Shown: in pieces, positions 41,087-48,230 of the stretch
How the letters are laid out: every line of letters starts with the position of its first letter
Numbering within the stretch: position 1 is the first letter of the stretch
IMG/VR virus record: IMGVR_UViG_3300005043_000142
Coordinates: 1-53,377 of that record
Length of the DNA stretch: 53,377 nt
Source: a virus
Strand: one strand, 5' to 3'
Program-made: the position numbers and the translations under genes
The notes under the pieces: model-generated
Databases searched by the model: none
What the model saw: the letters and a program-made list of their open reading frames with translations, nothing else
Told to the model about the DNA's origin: nothing

Positions 41087-41341
41087 TTAAACGGTTTCAG
41101 CCTTCTGGCTCAGGCCGCCACGGATAACCCGTAACGCACCTCGGCGTTCGGACACAGCCTGCTTCTGCAGCGCCTCATACGCTTCTTCAGCCGACAACCG
41201 AATGCCGGTCATAGCCTCATGGCGCAGTTGCTCGGCAACCAGCCTTGCAACTTGATCAGGGTCTATGCCCAGCTCGTTACCCAAAATCTCAGCCTCGCGG
41301 CCCCCAATTAAAAATGCGTCCACGCTGAATCCCTCAGGCAC
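41087..41341 (-). CDS. small early-operon protein
   Basis: An 84-residue protein beginning at GTG 41341, preceded by GAGG at good spacing. The body is helical (FLIGGREAEILGNELGIDPDQVARLVAEQL; SAEEAYEALQKQAVSE) and acidic in the middle, with a short basic tail. In lambda the gene between cro and O is cII, but no HTH signature is clear here, so CII identity is not claimed. It follows the ribbon-helix-helix gene in the cro operon and may be a regulator. Confidence 0.5.
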   Translation of the reverse strand: MPEGFSVDAFLIGGREAEILGNELGIDPDQVARLVAEQLRHEAMTGIRLSAEEAYEALQKQAVSERRGALRVIRGGLSQKAETV

Positions 41342-41362
41342 TCAGGCCCTCAAAAAACCTTT

Positions 41363-41695
41363 TTATGTGCGGCGAAACAGCGTTTGCTGAATACGCTTAT
41401 CAATTTCTGCTGGGGCTTTTTTATGCTGAACCTGACCGGCCATTTCCCGGATGCGATCTTCAACAGCCAGTGCGATACGGCGACGCTCAAATTCCAGCGC
41501 CTTAGCGTGTCCAGCAGGTACGCGATATTGAACGCCCGCACGATCAAGCCCGGCAATTACAAGCTCACGGAGAATTACAGCGATCTGCTCGCCTGTACGT
41601 TCAGCGAGAGCATCCAGCCGCTCAAGGTCGTATTCATCCAGTCGGCACTTAATGCCGTTCGGGTCTTTCTTCTGCATCGGATCTCGATAAGCCAT
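41363..41695 (-). CDS. ribbon-helix-helix-like early regulator
   Basis: A 110-residue protein. The stretch GIKCRLDEYDLERLDALAERTGEQIAVILRELVIAGLDRAG has the strand plus two-helix pattern of ribbon-helix-helix proteins, with basic residues on the strand (K and R) and hydrophobic helix positions. The rest is helical and basic. Such proteins act as dimeric DNA-binding repressors. It lies directly after cro (four bases between them), so an early regulatory role is likely. CII or Arc-like function is not shown. Confidence 0.6.
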   Translation of the reverse strand: MAYRDPMQKKDPNGIKCRLDEYDLERLDALAERTGEQIAVILRELVIAGLDRAGVQYRVPAGHAKALEFERRRIALAVEDRIREMAGQVQHKKAPAEIDKRIQQTLFRRT

Positions 41696-41699
41696 CGCA

Positions 41700-41882
41700 T
41701 CACCCTGCTTTTTTGGTTTCTGGTTCAGCCTTCAGCTGACCTTCGGTTAGTGCCTGAATCTGATACTGGCGGCCAACTGGCGGGTATTCGCCCCATGCGC
41801 AGATGGTCGTATGCCAGCACCCCAAGGCTTCAGCCACTTTCACTTTGGAGCCAAAGTGCTTCACAACTTCGTCGGTTTTCAT
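41700..41882 (-). CDS. cro: Cro-like repressor
   Basis: A 60-residue protein from ATG 41882, chosen because the Cro family usually begins MKTDEVVKHFGSKVKVAEALG. Longer starts at 41894 and 41936 would add residues read from the operator region. The helix-turn-helix reads SKVKVAEALGCWHTTICAWGE, followed by PPVGRQYQIQALTEGQLKAE, with the Cro family order. Cro represses the repressor promoter and its own during lytic growth. It diverges from the CI-like gene at 41978 across 95 bases, the lambda immunity layout. Confidence 0.8.
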   Translation of the reverse strand: MKTDEVVKHFGSKVKVAEALGCWHTTICAWGEYPPVGRQYQIQALTEGQLKAEPETKKAG

Positions 41883-41977
41883 TTGCAACACCATTGTCAG
41901 TATTTCGACATTTGTAGCACAGCACTTCGACATCAATCAATCATAAAATGATAATAATTTGTCACTCGGTACCTGAT
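41883..41977. promoter_or_regulatory. cI-cro divergent operator and promoter region
   Basis: The octamer TTCGACAT occurs at 41904-41911 and 41926-41933, 22 bases apart, a distance of two helical turns. A plus-strand promoter candidate for cI is TTCGAC (41926) - 18 bases - GATAAT (41950), and TTGATT - 18 - TACAAA is a weaker minus-strand candidate for cro. The TTGTC and GACA half-sites around them are consistent with repressor-type operators. The same heptamer TCGACAT occurs at 43168, downstream of the second promoter. Confidence 0.5.
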
Positions 41978-42628
41978 ATGTCGTTCGGTGAAAGGGTTAA
42001 ACAGCGCAGAAAGATGCTGAAACTCACGCAAAAGGATTTGGCTGCTAGGGTGGGCATTTCTCGAAGCGCGGTCGCCAGTTGGGAAATGGGCGACCACATC
42101 CCGGGCGGCGATCCGGCGATGAAGTTACCAGGCGCGCTGGAATGCTCATGGAGTTGGCTAACGACAGGAAAAGGAAGTGCGCCTGCAGCTTCTGGAAGTG
42201 GCGTTCACTTTGAACCACAAAAGGATCAGCCCATTCCGCTTCTGGAAAAGCCCCACATAGGATCTTTCGTTTCTGGCGAACATGGGTCATTCAAAGAAAG
42301 CGCCGGCCCAAAATCTGCACTTATCCGCGACGCCGCCGGCGCTGGCCCGCGCACCTTTGCCTATGTTGAAACGAGTGATGGCATGTCGCCCCGCATCGAG
42401 CCGGGCGATACTGTGTACATCGACCCGGATCAATCAGAGTGCAAGCCGGGGCGGGAAATATGGCTGTTCAGGGTGGGTAATGGATACGCGCTGGGCACGG
42501 TAACAGAAACACCGCGCGGGTTAATGCTGCGCTTTGATAATCAGGCCCCCGGCTGGGAGCCGATGCCGGTGCAGCCTGCCGACTGCGCCGGAAAGCTCGT
42601 GGCGTTTGTGCCGTCGTGGCTTAATTAG
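41978..42628 (+). CDS. cI: CI-type repressor with S24 peptidase-like C-terminus
   Basis: A 216-residue protein from ATG 41978. The HTH reads ERVKQRRKMLKLTQKDLAARVGISRSAVASWEMGD. The C-terminal S24 region carries an Ala-Gly candidate cleavage site (DAAGAG near 115), the serine region SDGMSPRI (Ser137), GDTVYID and the strand REIWLFRVGNGYALGTVTETP. LexA, UmuD and CI have a VKRL-like stretch 36-43 residues after the serine that supplies the catalytic lysine. Here that segment reads ALGTV (171-175), with no lysine nearby. Autocleavage may therefore be lost and induction may use another route. It is divergent from cro. Confidence 0.85.
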   Translation: MSFGERVKQRRKMLKLTQKDLAARVGISRSAVASWEMGDHIPGGDPAMKLPGALECSWSWLTTGKGSAPAASGSGVHFEPQKDQPIPLLEKPHIGSFVSGEHGSFKESAGPKSALIRDAAGAGPRTFAYVETSDGMSPRIEPGDTVYIDPDQSECKPGREIWLFRVGNGYALGTVTETPRGLMLRFDNQAPGWEPMPVQPADCAGKLVAFVPSWLN

Positions 42629-42670
42629 GTGCCGCATGGGGTGATACTTTTCAAGCGATTATCGGCGACT

Positions 42671-43090
42671 CTATGCACCTGCTGACTCTTTGAGAAGTCT
42701 TACCAAAAGAGACTCAAGCAGTACTATCTCGCTTGGAGTGTATCCCGACTCCCTTGCATTCATCACGGATATTACAGCAGATGCGCCTAGCGCTTCGGCA
42801 GCAACCCTTAAAAGAACAGCCCTATCCGAATGAATAGATATTTGCCGATTTGAAAGCCCATCGCTGTCACTGCCAGAAATGTCTCCGCAAGCCGTCACGC
42901 CCCCTGTCAAAATAGCCTCGGCGCCCACTTTAAGCGCCCTCCCGAGGGCAATAAGGTGCTCCCCCTTGGGTTTGTTTATGCCCTGCTCCCAGTTCACTAC
43001 TGTTGTTTTAGAGACACCACACAACTTCCCAAGCTCACCTTGGGTTAGCTGAAGTTCCTTGCGTTTCGTTCGTATTATCGACTCAACCAT
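42671..43090 (-). CDS. second HTH repressor-like regulator
   Basis: A 139-residue protein. The first 60 residues are an XRE HTH (RTKRKELQLTQGELGKLCGVSKTTVVNWEQGINKPKGEHLIALGRAL). The rest lacks a peptidase domain and is helical (SDRAVLLRVAAEALGASAVISVMNARES, then PSEIVLLESLLVRLLKE). It faces a strong plus-strand promoter with a palindromic operator at 43143-43185 and is divergent from the operon that begins at 43224. It probably controls that promoter and itself, complementing the CI-type protein at 41978. Confidence 0.75.
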   Translation of the reverse strand: MVESIIRTKRKELQLTQGELGKLCGVSKTTVVNWEQGINKPKGEHLIALGRALKVGAEAILTGGVTACGDISGSDSDGLSNRQISIHSDRAVLLRVAAEALGASAVISVMNARESGYTPSEIVLLESLLVRLLKESAGA

Positions 43091-43142
43091 TAAAGCCTCC
43101 CGTTGTATTCAACGGAGTCTATCAATACAAAATGTCAAAAGG

Positions 43143-43185
43143 CTGTCAAAAACTATTTGACAGTTAATCGACATAAATTTAATGT
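43143..43185 (+). promoter_or_regulatory. early leftward-type promoter with palindromic operator
   Basis: TTGACA (43157-43162) is followed after exactly 17 bases by TAATGT (43180-43185), a near-consensus sigma70 promoter driving 43224 onward. A perfect inverted repeat CTGTCAAA (43143-43150) / TTTGACAG (43156-43163), five bases apart, covers the -35 element. Another TGTCAAA half-site (43133) and TCGACAT (43168) lie nearby. The regulator at 42671-43090 is the likely binder. Confidence 0.75.
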
Positions 43186-43223
43186 TGCCTCATAGATGTT
43201 GAAATACTGTCACGGAGGCAGCC

Positions 43224-43613
43224 ATGAAAGGCAAAGCAATCACCACCGGCTACGGCGATGTAGCAACTCCAGAACCTGAAAGCCTGACCATCAGCTTCGA
43301 CATTGCCCAGCGCCTGCTGAATCGCGATGAAGTTGCGGGCCTGAATGGCACCTACACGTTTCAAGACGTACTGCAGTTCACCTGGGACAACTCAGACGAC
43401 GCCGAAGAGGTTGAAAAAGCTCTTCACGCAATCGCGCTGGGTGATTCCGATCTGGCCCAGGCACGTATCCGCAAAATTCTTACCCGCTCAGCTGAAGAGT
43501 TCGCCTCAAAAATTGAGTGCGACGTTATTGCCGCCATCGCAGAAAAGAACCGCCACGAAGCTGGTGAGTATCTGGCAATCCAGTTTGAGCAAGACCGGGA
43601 CTACCACCTTTGA
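43224..43613 (+). CDS. early-operon protein of unknown function
   Basis: A 129-residue acidic protein with GGAGG upstream of the start. Helical segments AEEVEKALHAIALGDSDLAQARIRKI and AEEFASKIECDVIAAIAEKNRHE are visible, and no fold can be named. It is the first gene of the operon that carries the Bet/YqaJ recombination pair and integrase, directly after the strong promoter. Host takeover or protection from RecBCD are typical roles of genes in this place, which is an inference. Confidence 0.5.
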   Translation: MKGKAITTGYGDVATPEPESLTISFDIAQRLLNRDEVAGLNGTYTFQDVLQFTWDNSDDAEEVEKALHAIALGDSDLAQARIRKILTRSAEEFASKIECDVIAAIAEKNRHEAGEYLAIQFEQDRDYHL

Positions 43614-43637
43614 ATAAACACTTTGAGGCGAACTTCA

Positions 43638-43820
43638 ATGCAATTTTCGGTAATGAAATTTCATCAGCAGAAAACCCCCGCCGGGAAATCAATCTGGGTG
43701 GCGATGGTATCCGTCAACGGGAGTGTGGAGGAGTTCGCAGCAAAGACGACAACGGAACTGAACGCCCTGCTCTGCCGTGCCCGTCAGAATCAAATACAAC
43801 AGGCCGCTGAGGCGGCATAA
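43638..43820 (+). CDS. small early protein upstream of the annealing gene
   Basis: A 60-residue protein from ATG 43638, preceded by GAGG at an acceptable spacing. It reads MQFSVMKFHQQKTPAGKSIWVAMVSVNGSVEEFAAKT, then a helix with QNQIQQAAEAA. It is beta-rich at the start and helical at the end, with no recognised family. An overlapping frame at 43610 has a less protein-like sequence and is not preferred. It lies nine bases before the Bet-type gene. Confidence 0.5.
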   Translation: MQFSVMKFHQQKTPAGKSIWVAMVSVNGSVEEFAAKTTTELNALLCRARQNQIQQAAEAA

Positions 43821-43829
43821 GGAGAGGTT

Positions 43830-44597
43830 ATGACTCAGGTAGCACAAATGCCACAGCAGCCAAGCGGCGCGCTCGCATCGCTGGCGCAGCGCTTAAACAT
43901 CAACGTGGAAGAAGCGCAAAACATCGTTATCAACACGCTGATGAAGGCCAAGGGCCAAGGCCAGCAGGTAACCAATGAGGAATTTGTCACCTTTCTGGCG
44001 ATTGCCAGCGAGTACAAATTAAACCCGCTGACAAAAGAGATTTACGCCTTCAGCAACCGTGGTGCAATTCAGCCAATCGTATCCATCGACGGCTGGCTGA
44101 AAATCATTAACACCCACCCTCAGTTCGATGGCATGGAATTTAAGGATGCTCTGGATCAAGAAGGCAAGCTGAGCGCTGTTACCTGTCAGATTTACCGTAA
44201 GGACCGCAGTCGTCCAACTGAGCTTACGGAATACATGAGTGAATGTGCCGGATCGTCAGACCCTTGGAAAAAATGGCCTGCGCGTATGTTGCGCCATAAA
44301 GCAACTATCCAATGTGCACGCTACGCCTTCGGCCTCAGCGGTATTGTTGACCCGGACGAGGCCGAGCGCATCGAAAGCGTCACCCGTACAGAGCGCGACG
44401 TAACCTCGAAAGCCGAAGCCCGTCCAGCGCTGGCGCATTACCCGGAGCATAAGTTCGCCCAGAAATTTAGTGGCTGGGAAGATCAAATTAAATCCGGCCA
44501 GCGCACAGCTGAAGACGTAATTAACACCCTTTCAAGCCGCTACGAATTAAGCGTAGAGCAAATTAAATCACTGGAATCCTGTGAGGTATCAGCATGA
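43830..44597 (+). CDS. bet: Bet/RecT-family single-strand annealing protein
   Basis: A 255-residue protein. Family landmarks are TNEEFVTFLAIASEYKLNPLTKEIYAFSNRGAIQPIVSIDGWLKIINTHPQFDGMEF and PWKKWPARMLRHKATIQCARYAFGLSGIVDPDEA. They match the lambda Beta/RecT core. The protein binds single strands, anneals homologous DNA and promotes recombination. It is immediately followed, with a four-base overlap, by the YqaJ exonuclease gene, the usual recombinase-nuclease pair. Confidence 0.92.
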   Translation: MTQVAQMPQQPSGALASLAQRLNINVEEAQNIVINTLMKAKGQGQQVTNEEFVTFLAIASEYKLNPLTKEIYAFSNRGAIQPIVSIDGWLKIINTHPQFDGMEFKDALDQEGKLSAVTCQIYRKDRSRPTELTEYMSECAGSSDPWKKWPARMLRHKATIQCARYAFGLSGIVDPDEAERIESVTRTERDVTSKAEARPALAHYPEHKFAQKFSGWEDQIKSGQRTAEDVINTLSSRYELSVEQIKSLESCEVSA

Positions 44598-46207
44598 AGC
44601 GTCTCAATTTTGTTCAAGGTAGCCCAGAATGGAAAGCCGCTCGTAGAAAATTCAAAACCGCATCCGAAGCAAGCATTGTTGCGGCAATGAGTAAAAATGT
44701 CAGCCGTGACGAATTGCTTCACATGAAAGCAACGGGATCAGAGCAGGAATTTTCAGAGTGGTTTGAAAAAAACATTCTGGATAAGGGCCATGCAGTAGAA
44801 GCGGCAGCCCGTCCTTTTTCAGAGAAACTTATTGCTAAAAAATTCGGCCTCGACGAAGACGATGCAATGCTGTTTCCGGTTACCTGTATCGATGATACCG
44901 AAGCATATCTCGCAAGCTGCGACGGCCTGACCGATGACGGCCTGATTGGCTGGGAGTGTAAGCAGTGGAATGCCGAAAAAGCAGCAGCTGTTAACTCCGG
45001 ATTAATCCCAGATTGTGATAAGTGGCAGGTCGCCCAGCAGCTTATGGTTACTGGCGCAAAACATTGGCTGTACACGGTTTCTGATGGCACGGAAGAAGGT
45101 TCAGCGCATGTCTGGGTAACACCGGATATGTTCGATTTCGATTTTTTGGTTGCGATCTGGAAACAGTTTGAAGCCGACCTGAAAAACTACCAGGCACCGG
45201 AAGTAAAACCACAAGCAGTAGCTGACGAAGTAACCGCCCTGCCGGCAATCACCATGACGGCAACTGGCCAGGTTGCCGTTGTCGATAACTTTGCTGTTTT
45301 CGAAGCTGGCCTGACAGCATTCCTGCACAACCAGCTGATCCGTGAGCCAAAAACAGACAACGATTTCGCCACGCTGGATAAGCAAATCAAGGCCCTTAAA
45401 AGCGCCGAAGATGCACTGAACGCTGCCGGTGATTCCGTGCTGGCCCAGGTGCAGGCGGTTGATACAGCGATGAAACGCAAAGACAGCCTCTCTGCACTGG
45501 TTCGCGAAAACCGACTGATGGCAGAAAAACTTCTGAAGGCGGAGAAGGAGCGCCGTCGCATGGAAATTATGCAGGCGGCAACAGCCAGCGTAGAAGCCTA
45601 CGTGTTTGATCTTAACGACGAAGTTGGAATTCGAATTCCAATGCCATCACTCGGACTGGCTGGCGCAATGAAAGGCAAAAAGACCATCGCCAGCCTGCAG
45701 TCCGCTGCAAATGACGAAGCGGCCCGCGCGAAAATCGAATCTCGCCAGATGGCCGACAACGTGAAAGAGAACGTGCAGATTCTTGGCTCAATGTGTAGCG
45801 CTGAAATTAAGGGCCTGCTTTTCCCTGATCTGGAATCACTGGCTACAAAGCCCGCTAACGATTTCAAAGCAATCGCCCAAGGCCGCGTTATTCAGCATGA
45901 GCAGCAACTGCGTGAGCGTGAAGAGGCGGCCCGCCGCCAGGCCGAAGCAGAAGCGCAGGCCAAGGCTGAAGCAGAAGCGCAGGCCAAGGCTGAAGCAGAA
46001 ACAAAGGCAACAGAGCAACAGCCTGCCCCGGCACTCGCTGATATTCCGCTGACCACCGGCACGGCCATTAAAGCCAAAACACAGCCGCGCACCCTGGGCG
46101 ACGCACTGACCCACTTTGGCATGCAAAAAAACCTTGGCGATCAGGATATTCAAGAGCTGCTGGATATTGTTGCCCACTACACCAACCTGAACGCAAAAGC
46201 CGCATAA
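44594..46207 (+). CDS. YqaJ-family exonuclease with C-terminal extension
   Basis: A 537-residue protein, long for the family (usually about 200-350 residues). Residues 1-210 are the YqaJ exonuclease core: FVQGSPEWKAARRKFKTASEAS at the start, GHAVEAAARPFSE, the nuclease strand EAYLASCDGLTDDGLIGWECKQW (D..E.K) and WQVAQQLMVTGAKHWLYTVSD. Residues 230-470 are helical with a coiled coil and an Ala/Glu/Gln-rich repeat (about 445-470), and the C-terminus ends GDALTHFGMQKNLGDQDIQEL. It produces 3' single-stranded ends for Bet to anneal. The C-terminal part could contact Bet, SSB or Gam-like activity. Confidence 0.85.
   Translation: MKRLNFVQGSPEWKAARRKFKTASEASIVAAMSKNVSRDELLHMKATGSEQEFSEWFEKNILDKGHAVEAAARPFSEKLIAKKFGLDEDDAMLFPVTCIDDTEAYLASCDGLTDDGLIGWECKQWNAEKAAAVNSGLIPDCDKWQVAQQLMVTGAKHWLYTVSDGTEEGSAHVWVTPDMFDFDFLVAIWKQFEADLKNYQAPEVKPQAVADEVTALPAITMTATGQVAVVDNFAVFEAGLTAFLHNQLIREPKTDNDFATLDKQIKALKSAEDALNAAGDSVLAQVQAVDTAMKRKDSLSALVRENRLMAEKLLKAEKERRRMEIMQAATASVEAYVFDLNDEVGIRIPMPSLGLAGAMKGKKTIASLQSAANDEAARAKIESRQMADNVKENVQILGSMCSAEIKGLLFPDLESLATKPANDFKAIAQGRVIQHEQQLREREEAARRQAEAEAQAKAEAEAQAKAEAETKATEQQPAPALADIPLTTGTAIKAKTQPRTLGDALTHFGMQKNLGDQDIQELLDIVAHYTNLNAKAA
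45941..46006 (+). repeat. 24-base tandem repeat in the exonuclease gene
   Basis: A 24-base unit encoding an Ala/Glu/Lys/Gln-rich octapeptide is repeated at 45941, 45965 and partially at 45989, with one or two mismatches. It lengthens a coiled-coil linker and could vary in copy number between strains. Confidence 0.7.
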
Positions 46208-46218
46208 GGACATCAGAA

Positions 46219-46479
46219 ATGGGTGACATGGGAGAGATATTCAACGCAATGCGCGAAGACAGCAAGAAGCGCCGTGAAGCGAATCGTGCAAATGCACCGC
46301 AGATTCTTACTGATGCAGGTATCGAGTATGAATCAAAAAACCATGGAGCCCACCTGATCGTAACCGGCAGCAATTGCCTGATTGATTTCTGGCCGGGAAC
46401 CGGAAAGTGGATCAGCCGTAATGGAAAAAAGGCCCGCGGAGTTCGCAGCCTGATTAAACACATTAAAGAAGGAATATAA
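46219..46479 (+). CDS. small conserved-looking phage protein
   Basis: An 86-residue protein. A basic helical start ([15 protein letters not shown]) is followed by [29 protein letters not shown] and a helix to the end. The core pattern N-GAHLIV and F-x-P-G-TGKW occurs in small phage proteins from memory, and no function is known. It lies between the exonuclease and csrA genes, eleven bases after one and three bases before the other. Confidence 0.55.
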   Translation: MGDMGEIFNAMREDSKKRREANRANAPQILTDAGIEYESKNHGAHLIVTGSNCLIDFWPGTGKWISRNGKKARGVRSLIKHIKEGI

Positions 46480-46481
46480 CG

Positions 46482-46697
46482 ATGCTTATTTTAACCCGCC
46501 GTATCGGCGAAACAGTAATGATCGGCGACGACATCAATATCACCGTGCTCGACGTAAAGGGCAACCAGGTGCGCCTTGGAATTAATGCTCCGCGCGAAAT
46601 GGGCGTGCACCGTAAAGAGGTTTACGAGCGTATTCAGGCTGAGAAAGAAGCCGAAGCTGACAAGCCGAAACTTGAAAGCCAGTACGCCACCGCATAA
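46482..46697 (+). CDS. csrA: phage-encoded CsrA/RsmA RNA-binding regulator
   Basis: A 71-residue protein that matches CsrA along its core: [20 protein letters not shown], then [23 protein letters not shown]. The residues important for RNA binding, the N-terminal L-x-L-T-R-R and the A-P-x-x-x-x-V-H-R-x-E-V-Y region with its arginine (R43-44 in CsrA), are retained. CsrA dimers bind GGA-containing hairpins and block or enhance translation. A phage copy could redirect host carbon metabolism, motility or virulence regulators or act on phage mRNA. It is followed after 65 bases by an array of AGGACA motifs. AAGGA precedes its start. Confidence 0.93.
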   Translation: MLILTRRIGETVMIGDDINITVLDVKGNQVRLGINAPREMGVHRKEVYERIQAEKEAEADKPKLESQYATA

Positions 46698-46762
46698 CAA
46701 GCGCCCGAAACCGGCTCCCGGCGCCGGGCCGGCAGGACGCGGGCAAAGGCCGGGGCAAATTC

Positions 46763-46792
46763 AGGACAGGACAGGACACAGGACACAGGACA
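46763..46792 (+). promoter_or_regulatory. five AGGACA motifs, predicted CsrA-binding leader
   Basis: AGGACA begins at 46763, 46768, 46773, 46780 and 46787, so five GGA cores lie within 30 bases, ending in the SD (GGG) of ATG 46798. A 12-base palindrome CCCGGCGCCGGG and further GGA-containing structure lie just upstream. CsrA recognises A-x-GGA in RNA, so this leader is a strong candidate site for translational autoregulation by the neighbouring csrA product. Confidence 0.65.
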
Positions 46793-46797
46793 GGGTT

Positions 46798-47340
46798 ATG
46801 AACAAAGCCGACTTAATTAAAAAGCGCACCGATTATCTTGCAGAAAACCTTGCGGCCGGTGGTGTTGTGATTATCAACAAACAGGGCGAGGGGTGTGGCT
46901 GGTCACACGAAGTTCGTGACCCTCACCTGTGGGAGCCGGGCTGCATTGCGGTTGAAGAAAACGGCAACTGCTGGACAGCAAGCGGCGGCAACGACTACGA
47001 CGGGGCAACGTACTGGCAGCTCATTACCGACGAGCCTGAGCAGTCACAAGATCGCATCGAAGAGCTTGAGAATGCCTTAGCGATTGCCCTGCCCTTTGTT
47101 GAAGAGGCTAAGTCAGAAATTGGCTACAAGCCAGGCTACGTCGAAAAGACCATTCGCAAACTGATCGACACAAAAGCCGGAAAGGCTGAACCACGCGGCC
47201 GCCACATTCCAGAACCTCTGATTAACAACATGAGCACCGAAGAGCTGCGCAGCGCCATCGCCGGTGCACCGCTCAACTACATGACACTGCAGGCAGTAAG
47301 TCGTCGCCTGCTCGACATCATCGACGATTTAAAGCGCTGA
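46798..47340 (+). CDS. protein of unknown function behind the GGA-motif leader
   Basis: A 180-residue protein from ATG 46798. The first 85 residues carry VVIINKQGEGCGWSHEVRDP, CIAVEENGNCWTASGG and TYWQLITDEPEQ, a small beta domain with two cysteine-bearing strands; a long acidic helix (RIEELENALAIALPFVEEA) follows, then a helical C-terminus (MSTEELRSAIAGAPLNYM). The longer in-frame extension back into csrA is not used. Function is unknown. Its start is embedded in the AGGACA array, so translation is probably controlled by CsrA. Confidence 0.6.
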   Translation: MNKADLIKKRTDYLAENLAAGGVVIINKQGEGCGWSHEVRDPHLWEPGCIAVEENGNCWTASGGNDYDGATYWQLITDEPEQSQDRIEELENALAIALPFVEEAKSEIGYKPGYVEKTIRKLIDTKAGKAEPRGRHIPEPLINNMSTEELRSAIAGAPLNYMTLQAVSRRLLDIIDDLKR

Positions 47341-47349
47341 GGTAACAGC

Positions 47350-47802
47350 ATGAAACCAGAAGCATTCATCCACCAGCATATTTTCAGTCAACTCGCTGTT
47401 CGCGGTTATAGCAAAGCTAAGTGCGAACAAATGGCAGGGCGCGCGGTAAACCAGTGGCGGGAAAGCGCCCTTCCTGATGGCGTTAAATTTAACGAGCTGC
47501 TGGCCAACGCAGTTGAAACTGCTGGCGCACCAGTTGCCCGCGGGCAATCTCAGAAAATGCTGCTGGACGCAATTATCGGACGACGGGTGACGGCCGTTTA
47601 TCAGACTAAGCGTATGTGGAGCATGTGGTGCATAGAGGGCCGAACCGAAGCTGGTGTTGATTTCAAATTCAAGCTGAGCACGGATTCAATCCAACGCTTT
47701 ATTTCTGCAGGCCTTCTCAAAGAAACCGCTACCGAAAAAGAACTGGTTGCGACTGATGATATCGACTGGATTCCGGTCGGAATTAAGAAGGTGGCGGCAT
47801 GA
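47350..47802 (+). CDS. early-operon protein of unknown function
   Basis: A 150-residue protein. A helical N-terminal half (QLAVRGYSKAKCEQMAGRAVNQWRESALPDG, with the LA-GYS-A pattern) is followed by a beta-rich stretch (GRRVTAVYQTKRMWSMWCIEGRTEAGVDFKF) and a short acidic tail. The R-x-V-T-A-V-Y and W-x-M-W-C-I elements do not match a family I can name. It overlaps the next gene by four bases, so both are co-translated. Confidence 0.5.
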   Translation: MKPEAFIHQHIFSQLAVRGYSKAKCEQMAGRAVNQWRESALPDGVKFNELLANAVETAGAPVARGQSQKMLLDAIIGRRVTAVYQTKRMWSMWCIEGRTEAGVDFKFKLSTDSIQRFISAGLLKETATEKELVATDDIDWIPVGIKKVAA

Positions 47803-48230
47803 ATATGAAAGAAATTTCTACCGAATTTTTCGATAACAGCATCCGTGCAGAGCTGATCGTAAATATCCCGTCGATGCTTTCCGACGAAGATTCTCCGCCA
47901 GATATTATTGCGGATAATGTCTACGACGACCTTGACCGCACTTGCGCAGCCATGGGCATTAAGCCGCCTTCAATTCATGACATCGACGATCTTGGCTTTT
48001 GGTTTTCTGATCTGGCTCGCCGCAAAGGTTTTAACGGATTTCTGGTTCAGTTCGCCACACCAATTCCAACAAATATTCGCCAGGATGGTGGATTCAGTTT
48101 TAGCTGGGGCTACTACACCACCCAATGGATTTATGGCGACACGTACGAAGAGGCTTGTGCAAAAGCCGTCGAATGGGCTGCTGGGTTTGTAAGTGAGAAG
48201 CGCGCTGCGGCTGGGGTGTCTGCAAAATGA
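47799..48230 (+). CDS. acidic early protein of unknown function
   Basis: A 143-residue acidic protein with pI-lowering Asp/Glu stretches in its first half (IPSMLSDEDSPPDIIADNVYDDLD) and an aromatic C-terminal half (LGFWFSDLARRKGFNGFLVQFATP, GFSFSWGYYTTQWIYGDTYEE). Acidic proteins of this size in early regions sometimes mimic DNA to inhibit host nucleases, although no specific family is recognised. It overlaps the methyltransferase gene by four bases. Confidence 0.5.
   Translation: MNMKEISTEFFDNSIRAELIVNIPSMLSDEDSPPDIIADNVYDDLDRTCAAMGIKPPSIHDIDDLGFWFSDLARRKGFNGFLVQFATPIPTNIRQDGGFSFSWGYYTTQWIYGDTYEEACAKAVEWAAGFVSEKRAAAGVSAK

Noticed and set aside
43610-43810. Alternative frame overlapping the small gene before bet
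   Set aside because: It has a Gly/Arg/Ser-rich, poorly structured product, while the 43638 frame has an SD and a protein-like sequence.
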